Source: Deltaproteobacteria bacterium
GTDB taxonomy: Bacteria > Desulfobacterota > DSM-4660 > Desulfatiglandales > B25-G16
DNA: 9,262 bases
Direction of reading: 5' to 3'
Assembly: GCA_019308645.1 (NCBI GenBank)
Contig: JAFDHR010000065.1
Span: 1 to 9,262 of the forward strand
Below, in pieces: positions 4,813-9,262 of the stretch. A program made the position numbers and the translations under genes. The number at the start of each line of letters is the position of its first letter. The stretch's first letter is position 1. Under the pieces are notes generated by a model. It saw only the letters and a program-made list of their open reading frames with translations. It was not told the DNA's origin and did no database searches.

Positions 4813-5158
4813 AATCTATTGGGTAAATCTTGATCCAACTATTGGAGATGAGATCAAAAAGAAACGGCCGGTAGTCATCTTGAACGGTGGTCATAATAAG
4901 AATCTTAAACTTGCAATTGTTGTCCCTGTAACTGCATGGAATTCGTATTGGGAGGAAAACCCGTTTTTTGTTTCTTTGAAACCTGACACCAAGAGTGGTG
5001 TTAAGAAAAAGTCGGTAGTTGACTGTTTTCAAATGAGAGCCGTTAGCCACAAGAGGTTTGCGGAAAAGATCGGGGAAATTTCAAATGACGAGATGGACCA
5101 GATAAAGAAGGCAATTACCCTGATTCTTGACATCGAGCCGAAACACTGCGAGGAATAA
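4799..5158 (+). CDS. MazF/PemK-family endoribonuclease toxin
   Basis: This 119-residue protein shows the PemK/MazF SH3-like fold signature: GEIYWVNLDPTIGDEIKKKR (4-23) with the catalytic-type R23 before PVVIL, the VVPVT strand (41-45), and VVDCFQMRAVSHKR (73-86), the second conserved block. MazF toxins cut single-stranded RNA at short sequences. The start is a TTG at 4799, inside the antitoxin gene and read in another frame; MKTGEIYWVNLDP is the standard family N-terminus, so no earlier start is needed. The overlap of 14 bases with the antitoxin gene indicates translational coupling. The pair lies between two identical R1 repeats. Confidence 0.93.
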   Translation: MKTGEIYWVNLDPTIGDEIKKKRPVVILNGGHNKNLKLAIVVPVTAWNSYWEENPFFVSLKPDTKSGVKKKSVVDCFQMRAVSHKRFAEKIGEISNDEMDQIKKAITLILDIEPKHCEE

Positions 5159-5216
5159 AACTTTCGCCCATCTCCGTAATCTCTTTTCAGCAATAATCTT
5201 ATTTTTTTCTTTTCTC

Positions 5217-5273
5217 CCCGTCTCCTGTTTTTAACATTAGCGCCTTTGCGCCTTTGCGTGAGGATGTTTTTCC
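5217..5273 (+). repeat. R1 repeat, copy b
   Basis: All 57 bases match copies a (4390) and c (8168) by eye. It lies about 58 bp after the mazF-like stop and closes the RHH-MazF block. A truncated repeat head (GTCTCCTGTTTTTAA) follows at 5283. Confidence 0.9.
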
Positions 5274-5281
5274 CGTCCTCC

Positions 5282-5326
5282 GGTCTCCTGTTTTTAAAAA
5301 TAGGGGCGCTGTCCCTAATTTCCCAA
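5282..5326 (+). repeat. partial R1 head plus 'GGGGCGCTGTCCCTA' element
   Basis: GGTCTCCTGTTTTTAA repeats the head of R1, then AATAGGGGCGCTGTCCCTA follows. The latter carries the stop codon of the metallo-hydrolase gene (TAG, 5317-5315 minus). Similar but weaker strings occur at 6768 and 4367. It appears to have replaced the gene's original 3' end. Confidence 0.45.
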
Positions 5327-6592
5327 TTCTCTATAAAGCGCCCTTTGCGCCCCCGGCTCCCCATGCACCAGCTTAATCTCCCCGGGCTTTTCACCCATAG
5401 CTTCAACCCACTCAATCAACCCTTTCTGGTCCGCATGAGCCGAATACCCGCTCAACGCATGAACTCTTGTCTTGATATCAAATCTTTCCCCATCCAAAAC
5501 CACATACCCCCCGGGCCTTTTTGAATACTTGAGGATATCCCTTCCAGGCGTGCCCTTTGCCTGATAACCAACAAAGAAAATATCATTTTTCCGGTCAGTA
5601 ATCCCCGCCTTCAGATGATCGATAATCCTTCCACCCGTGCACATGCCGCTGCCGGCAATAACAATGGCGGGCTCGACCATCTCCAGCAGCCTCTTATGGT
5701 CCCTGAACCTCTCCGCAGAATAAAGATTCCTGAAATCAACAGGGTGATCACCTTTTGCCTTCAGCTCCTTTGCCTCCTTATCCCAGTATTCGGACAGACT
5801 TGAATAAATCTCTGTAATCTCAAGACCCAGTGGAGAATCAATAAAAACAGGCACCTTTGTCCCGATCCTGTCCAACTCATATATCAGCTCCTGAGTTCGT
5901 CCCAGGGAAAATGCAGGAATGTAAACGTTCCCACCATCATCCAAAGCCCTGTCAAGGATCTTTCTCAGTACTTCAATTCTGCTCTTTCGTCCCTCGTGAT
6001 TCCTGTCGCCGTATGTGGACTCCAGAATCAGCAAATCGCATGGTTCAGAGATATCGGGATCACAGAGAATCGGCGTATCCTTAGCCCCCAGATCCCCGGA
6101 AAAAACAATGGTAAAACCATCAGGGAGTTCAAAACGGATAAAACAGGATCCCAAAATATGCCCGGCACAGCCAAGCCTGAACTTAATCCCTTTTTTCAGG
6201 GAAAAAGTCTCCCGGTACTCAAACCCCCAAGAAAGGTCATCAATGGTTTTTAAAATCTTTGCCGCCTGCTGCTCAGTCATGTCTGAAAAACCCATGGCAT
6301 CTTCCAGCATTGGTGAGAGAAGCGCCTTGGTCGGATGAGAACAGATAATCTCTCCTGAAAACCCCCGCTCAATCAGCTCCGGCACTCGGCCGATATGGTC
6401 GATGTGTGCATGGGTGAGAAACAAGTAATCAATCTCAGACGGCGATACAGGCCACGATTTCATGGGAAGCAGAACGTCATTCCCCTGGGCAAGCCCACAG
6501 TCCACCATGATATGAATGCCGTTTGCCTGCAACAAGTGACAAGACCCGGTCACAGTTTTTTCGCCGCCAAGATGGATAAGTTTAAAATCCAT
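5315..6592 (-). CDS. MBL-fold beta-CASP RNase/exonuclease-like metallo-hydrolase
   Basis: The 425-residue protein belongs to the metallo-beta-lactamase/beta-CASP family related to CPSF-73 (YSH1), whose members process RNA. Zinc ligands are visible: HAHIDH (61-66), H145 in AGHILGS, D167 in FSGDLG, H386 in YSAHADQ and H410 in LVHGEP. The beta-CASP landmarks ESTYGDR (191-197) and SGMCTGGR (315-322) are also present. It should be a cytoplasmic zinc nuclease. The ATG at 6592 fits the family start (KLIHLGG...VTGSCHLL); GGAGG (minus) lies 11 bases upstream. Homologues as I recall extend some 30-40 residues past GEP; here the protein ends at RELGN, where a repeat supplies the stop, so the tail appears clipped. 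All catalytic residues remain, so activity is plausible. Confidence 0.92.
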   Translation of the reverse strand: MDFKLIHLGGEKTVTGSCHLLQANGIHIMVDCGLAQGNDVLLPMKSWPVSPSEIDYLFLTHAHIDHIGRVPELIERGFSGEIICSHPTKALLSPMLEDAMGFSDMTEQQAAKILKTIDDLSWGFEYRETFSLKKGIKFRLGCAGHILGSCFIRFELPDGFTIVFSGDLGAKDTPILCDPDISEPCDLLILESTYGDRNHEGRKSRIEVLRKILDRALDDGGNVYIPAFSLGRTQELIYELDRIGTKVPVFIDSPLGLEITEIYSSLSEYWDKEAKELKAKGDHPVDFRNLYSAERFRDHKRLLEMVEPAIVIAGSGMCTGGRIIDHLKAGITDRKNDIFFVGYQAKGTPGRDILKYSKRPGGYVVLDGERFDIKTRVHALSGYSAHADQKGLIEWVEAMGEKPGEIKLVHGEPGAQRALYRELGN

Positions 6593-6694
6593 CAGTTTTC
6601 CGTCCTCCGATCTCCGTCTTGCTATTCATCCAGTTATCCCATCTCTTTTCCCTAATCTTATAAGTCCTTTGGTCTTTCATTCTTTATCTGCGAA

Positions 6695-6750
6695 AATCTG
6701 CGTAATCTGTGGATTGTTCTTCATTCTTAAATCCGTGTAATCTGCGGATC
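6695..6750 (+). repeat. two 'AATCTGCGTAATCTG' direct repeats
   Basis: The 21-bp units at 6695-6715 and 6730-6750 share 17 of 21 bases by eye (core GTAATCTG flanked by CG or TG and GGAT). Each unit is itself a double of AATCTGCG/TAATCTGTGG. Strings of this type are scattered between genes in many environmental genomes; I know of no function. Confidence 0.6.
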
Positions 6751-6867
6751 ATAAGTTCAGAAGGTACCAGCGTCCCCTATTCCGTTCTTGAATGCGGATT
6801 TCTAAAAAATCGGTCATAAACCCGGCCTCGGGGGAAATAGCCAACTGTTCAAAGGTCTCGAGACATC

Positions 6868-6893
6868 TTTTAACTTTAGCGCCTTTTCGTGAG
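6868..6893 (+). repeat. degenerate R1-like repeat
   Basis: TTTTAACTTTAGCGCCTTTT followed by CGTGAG is a shortened R1 core: one of the two CGCCTTTG units is missing and CAT has become CTT. It is in the same orientation as the full copies. Confidence 0.6.
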
Positions 6894-6904
6894 CCCCTTT
6901 TTTC

Positions 6905-6933
6905 TTGACACCATCAAATAATCGTGTCATTTT
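6905..6933 (+). promoter_or_regulatory. candidate promoter/operator of the ATPase gene
   Basis: TTGACA (6905-6910) is a consensus -35, but the -10 at the right distance (CATTTT, 6928-6933) is weak. TGACAC (6906-6911) and GTGTCA (6924-6929) form a perfect 6-bp inverted repeat with a 12-bp centre overlapping both elements, so a repressor site is plausible. Confidence 0.45.
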
Positions 6934-6979
6934 GCATATCGACCATCAATATACATGTTTTTTATTGGAAGGCTAAAAA

Positions 6980-8143
6980 ATGTACAAAAGAAGTCTTCGA
7001 TTGCCTGAAAAACCAAAGCAGAGTTTTTTCCTCTGGGGGGCACGCCAGACCGGTAAAACAACGTTGTTAAAGGCATGCTACCCGGATGCCCTGCGAATTG
7101 ATCTCCTTAAAACCGATGAACTCATGCGATACGCAAAGGAGCCGTCGCTCTTAAGGGAAGAAGTGGCAGCGCTTTCACATGAACAATTGATTGTGGTTGA
7201 TGAAATTCAGAAAGTCCCTGTACTTTTAGATGAAATCCATTACATGATTCAGGAATGGCAACGCGTTTTTGCATTGTGCGGCTCCAGTGCGAGAAAAGTT
7301 AGACGGGGGCATGCAAACTTATTGGGCGGCCGCGCGATTCGCTACGAACTCTTCGGTCTGGTGGCACAAGAACTTAGCGCTGATTTTTCCATTGAGCATT
7401 TCGTCAATACCGGCCCGCTTCCGGATCATTATGGGGCCGAAAACCCTGCCCTGGCGCTCCGTGCCTATGTGGATGACTACTTACGGGAAGAAATTCTGGA
7501 AGAGGGCCTGACGCGCCGTCTTCCAATATTTTCTGACTTTCTCAGGGTGGCAGCCATCGGGGACACGGAAATTCTGAACATGTCCAACATCGCACGAGAA
7601 ACCGGGGTCTCAGTTTCCACTGTCCGGGATCATTATGGCATCCTGATCGATACCTTGATGGGCGCCTTCCTGCCGGCCTTCACATTACGGCCCAAGCGCC
7701 GCACGATTCAGGCGCCGAAATTCTATTTTCGAGATCTGGGCGTGGTCAACCATCTAACAAGGCGTGGGGCCATTAAGCCCGGATCTGAACTGTTTGGCAA
7801 AGCTTTTGAAAACTGGCTCTTTCACGAACTATCGGTTCACGCAAAATACAGCGAATTATTCTATGAACTTTCATACTGGCGACTTTCCAGCGGCATTGAA
7901 GTCGATTTTGTCCTGGGGCCGGGTACCGTCGCCATTGAAGCAAAGGGCAAGTCAAAGATCACCTCCGGGGATATCCGTGGACTTGTCAATTTTAAAAAAG
8001 ATTTCCCTGAGGTAAAATCGCTGATCATCGTTTGTCTTGAAAAAAGGATGAGAAAAACCGACGAAGGTATTTATATTGTGCCTTATCAAGAATTCACAAA
8101 ACTGCTCTGGGATGGGAAATGGACCCAGGATCTCTATCGATAA
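6980..8143 (+). CDS. AAA_14 / DUF4143 family ATPase
   Basis: The 387-residue protein has an N-terminal P-loop ATPase of the AAA_14 type: Walker A GARQTGKTT (20-28), Walker B LIVVDEIQ (70-77), and a sensor-like CGSSARKVRRG (100-110). A DUF4143-type C-terminal half follows from about 165 (DDYLREEILEEG) with FYFRDLGVVNHL (248-259) and FGKAFENWLFHEL (272-284). EVDF (307-310) and AIEAK (318-322) give a PD-(D/E)xK-like spacing, a known feature of this domain; whether it cuts DNA is unproven. Length is normal for the family. The ATG at 6980 follows GGAAGG (6967-6972) by seven bases. These ATPases are common in accessory regions, sometimes beside TA genes; the substrate is unknown. The gene stands alone between R1 copies b and c. 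Confidence 0.9.
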   Translation: MYKRSLRLPEKPKQSFFLWGARQTGKTTLLKACYPDALRIDLLKTDELMRYAKEPSLLREEVAALSHEQLIVVDEIQKVPVLLDEIHYMIQEWQRVFALCGSSARKVRRGHANLLGGRAIRYELFGLVAQELSADFSIEHFVNTGPLPDHYGAENPALALRAYVDDYLREEILEEGLTRRLPIFSDFLRVAAIGDTEILNMSNIARETGVSVSTVRDHYGILIDTLMGAFLPAFTLRPKRRTIQAPKFYFRDLGVVNHLTRRGAIKPGSELFGKAFENWLFHELSVHAKYSELFYELSYWRLSSGIEVDFVLGPGTVAIEAKGKSKITSGDIRGLVNFKKDFPEVKSLIIVCLEKRMRKTDEGIYIVPYQEFTKLLWDGKWTQDLYR

Positions 8144-8167
8144 TCCCTTTTCCTGCCTTTCCTGACC

Positions 8168-8224
8168 CCCGTCTCCTGTTTTTAACATTAGCGCCTTTGC
8201 GCCTTTGCGTGAGGATGTTTTTCC
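8168..8224 (+). repeat. R1 repeat, copy c
   Basis: All 57 bases match copies a and b by eye. It lies 24 bp after the ATPase stop and opens the RHH-PIN block. Confidence 0.9.
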
Positions 8225-8287
8225 CGTCTCCCGTTTTCCCCAATAGCGACAATAAGGAAAGCCTGACCCCCTATTCCTCTAATTTGC

Positions 8288-8326
8288 TTGACTCATCACC
8301 TGAGAATATGTATGATTTTGTCATAC
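8288..8326 (+). promoter_or_regulatory. promoter and operator of the RHH-PIN operon
   Basis: TTGACT (8288-8293), a 17-bp spacer and TATGAT (8311-8316) make a near-consensus sigma-70 promoter. A perfect inverted repeat GTATGA (8310-8315) / TCATAC (8321-8326) with a 5-bp centre covers the -10, as expected for repression by the RHH antitoxin encoded downstream. Confidence 0.75.
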
Positions 8327-8344
8327 TATTATGGAGGTCTTACA

Positions 8345-8596
8345 ATGAAAACAAAGGAAACACGAGCAGCAATGACCATCTCCATGCCACGGGACATGGC
8401 TGAGGAATATGACAAGCTGGCAAAGAGGCTTGCAAAAAACAGGAGCGTGCTTTTCAGAGAGATGTTTCTAACTTACAAGAGACGGTATCTGAAAGAAGAA
8501 TTTCGAGAGCTTCAAACATACGGCGCGTCTTTGGCCCAAAAAAGAGGTCTTTTCACAGAATCTGATGTTGAAAAACTTGTTTTCGAAGGACGCTGA
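8345..8596 (+). CDS. ribbon-helix-helix antitoxin paired with PIN toxin
   Basis: The 83-residue protein carries a CopG-type RHH near the N-terminus: strand AAMTISMPRDMAEEYDKLAK (8-27), then RSVLFREMFLTYKRRY (33-48). The remainder (LKEEFRELQTYG, then FTESDVEKLVFEGR) is the likely toxin-binding tail. It is predicted to bind the inverted repeat over its own promoter and to neutralise the PIN toxin encoded two bases downstream. The ATG at 8345 is fixed by GGAGGT (8333-8338); an earlier in-frame TTG at 8288 is part of the promoter. Confidence 0.88.
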   Translation: MKTKETRAAMTISMPRDMAEEYDKLAKRLAKNRSVLFREMFLTYKRRYLKEEFRELQTYGASLAQKRGLFTESDVEKLVFEGR

Positions 8597-8598
8597 TT

Positions 8599-9012
8599 TT
8601 GAAGGTCGTTTTTGACACTAACATATACATTTCTGCCTTCGTCATACCTGGTGGCAATGCCGAAAAAGCCTATCTTCATGCTATTGGCGGCGGTTATGAG
8701 CTTTGCACATCTGTTGCAATCCTTGCAAAATTGGCCCGGAAACTGGAGGGGAAATTCGATTGGGAAAAACGAAACATTGCGCAGTTGATTACTTCTATCA
8801 GCAATGTGGCCGCAGTCTTGAAAACAGAACCATGGCTAAAGGTGTTATCAGATGACCCGGACAATCGGATCTTGGAGTGCGCCTTAAAGGCGGAAGCCAA
8901 TTTTCTTGTCACTGGAGACAAACATTTGCTCAAATTAAGAAGTTACGAAAATTTTAAAATCATAACATTATCCGCTTTTCTCAGAATGCTTCGGCAAACA
9001 CCCAACGAGTAG
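8599..9012 (+). CDS. PIN-family toxin (COG1569-like)
   Basis: The 137-residue protein fits the 'putative toxin, PIN family' group: D6 in VVFDTNIYISAF, D88 in LSDDPDNRILECAL (83-96) and D107 in LVTGDKHLL (103-111). PIN toxins are metal-dependent ribonucleases. The usual glutamate in the ILxEL motif appears to be lysine here: ILAKLARKLE, with K44 at that place. E50 is the next acid and may or may not compensate. The start is TTG at 8599, two bases after the antitoxin stop, with GAAGGA (8585-8590) as ribosome binding site. Length is normal. The pair is enclosed by R1 copies c and d. Confidence 0.88.
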   Translation: MKVVFDTNIYISAFVIPGGNAEKAYLHAIGGGYELCTSVAILAKLARKLEGKFDWEKRNIAQLITSISNVAAVLKTEPWLKVLSDDPDNRILECALKAEANFLVTGDKHLLKLRSYENFKIITLSAFLRMLRQTPNE

Positions 9013-9025
9013 TTTGATAGTTTGC

Positions 9026-9078
9026 CCCGTCTCCTGCCTCCTGTTTTTAACATTAGCGTCTTTGCGCCTTTGCGTGAG
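9026..9078 (+). repeat. R1 repeat, copy d (diverged)
   Basis: It has the R1 head and core but with a CTCCTG duplication in the head (CTCCTGCCTCCTG), one C-to-T change in the first GCGCC unit, and no GATGTTTTTCC end; after GTGAG it passes into the aminotransferase fragment. Same orientation as a-c. Confidence 0.85.
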
Positions 9079-9262
9079 ATATCTTGCTCCTAAGGATTCC
9101 GCCGAATCCGTCACCACTGGCATATCATATGAATTGCAAATTCCCATAATCCGATCTAGATCCGCACATGAACCGTAAAGATCAGTAGGCACCACTGCTT
9201 TAGGTAGCTTTCCGCGTTTTTTACAGGCTTCGAGTTCATCAGCCAGCAACTCTGGGTCCATG
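9079..9262 (-). pseudogene. DegT/DnrJ/EryC1-type aminotransferase, middle fragment, truncated by R1
   Basis: Entering from the right edge, the minus strand reads DPELLADELEACKKRGKLPK, AVVPTDLYGSCADLDRI, then PVVTDSAESLGARY. This is the central part of a PLP-dependent sugar aminotransferase; VVTDSAESLGA holds the aspartate that contacts the PLP pyridine nitrogen. Homology stops at ARY, where KGR and later the catalytic lysine should follow; the sequence is R1 copy d instead (LTQRRKDANV in translation). The N-terminal part lies outside the window. This is a different segment from the fragment at 1148-1348 and its order rules out a simple split of one gene. Confidence 0.85.

Larger units (their letters stand above)
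6593..6904. other. intergenic region between divergent genes, repeat debris
   Basis: No gene is apparent in the 387 bases between the two divergent starts. The stretch holds the ribosome binding site of the metallo-hydrolase (GGAGG, minus, 6604-6608), two 'AATCTGCGTAATCTGTGGAT'-type units (6695-6750), a weak AGCGTCCCCTATT string (6768), a GC-rich CCCGGCCTCGGG hairpin near 6820 and a degenerate R1 core (6868-6893). Confidence 0.5.

Noticed and set aside
5029..5415. 128-codon open frame on the minus strand
   Set aside because: It spans the antisense of mazF, R1 copy b and the end of the metallo-hydrolase gene; the LTQRRKGANVKNRR segment is simply R1 in translation.
6815..6835. Rho-independent terminator at the CCCGGCCTCGGG hairpin
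   Set aside because: The stem is only about four base pairs and no T run follows; it also lies between divergent genes where neither needs a terminator.
8119..8403. Open frame reading LTLAPLRLCVRMFF on the plus strand
   Set aside because: This is translated R1 copy c running into the antitoxin promoter; a similar peptide appears at each R1 copy, so it is repeat, not gene.
4390..9078. Integron cassette array with attC sites
   Set aside because: R1 lacks the GTTRRRY and RYYYAAC core sites and the long imperfect palindrome of attC, and no integrase is present; only the layout is similar.
1148..9262. A single aminotransferase gene split by a large insertion
   Set aside because: On the minus strand the N-terminal piece should be at the higher coordinate, but it is at the left and the middle piece is at the right edge; two separate copies are needed.

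Overview
The window looks like an accessory, gene-poor stretch from a Gram-negative environmental bacterium. The mix of toxin-antitoxin (TA) pairs, capsule or O-antigen gene scraps and repeats of the 'GCGCCTTTGCGTGAG' kind is most familiar to me from Desulfobacterota (deltaproteobacteria), but taxonomy cannot be settled from the sequence alone. There are no RNA genes, no transposase and no CRISPR array. The content is five intact TA pairs, at least three TA remnants, fragments of a dead surface-polysaccharide operon, several dispersed repeat families, and two longer genes.

Left part (1-4340). Position 1 opens inside a frameshifted, N-terminally truncated vapC (minus) that abuts a degraded winged-helix gene. 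A toxin-first BrnT-like/CopG pair follows (488-1014, plus). From 1148 to 3281 the minus strand carries relics of one polysaccharide operon: the N-terminus of a UDP-GlcNAc 4,6-dehydratase-type gene (capD/pseB family) fused to the C-terminus of a Gfo/Idh/MocA oxidoreductase, then the N-terminus of a heparinase II/III-like gene, then the N-terminus of a DegT-type aminotransferase. A BrnT/antitoxin pair (2004-2568, minus), bracketed by two short direct repeats, sits in the gap between the oxidoreductase and heparinase relics. The heparinase fragment is cut by a roughly 95% identical partial copy of the vapC that survives intact at 3419-3820, and that copy runs straight into the tail of a second, different PIN gene. 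The intact vapBC pair (3419-4062, minus) comes next. Two copies of a modular hairpin repeat (1041-1155 and 4203-4340) are present; the first truncates the aminotransferase gene.

Right part (4390-9262). Three perfectly matching 57-bp repeats (here called R1; 4390, 5217, 8168) and one diverged copy (9026), all in the same orientation, divide this half into blocks: R1 - RHH antitoxin/MazF toxin - R1 - beta-CASP RNase-like metallo-hydrolase plus AAA_14/DUF4143 ATPase - R1 - RHH antitoxin/PIN toxin - R1. The last R1 cuts into a second DegT aminotransferase fragment that runs off the window end.

Working together: each TA pair is a self-contained two-gene operon with its own candidate promoter or operator, and nothing suggests cross-dependence. 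The general picture is inferred: repeated insertion, duplication and deletion of small TA cassettes between short repeats has destroyed a polysaccharide locus. The most noteworthy points are the R1-bounded TA blocks, the shuffled hairpin modules, and a shared extended -10-like motif overlapping the start codon of both toxin-first brnT genes.
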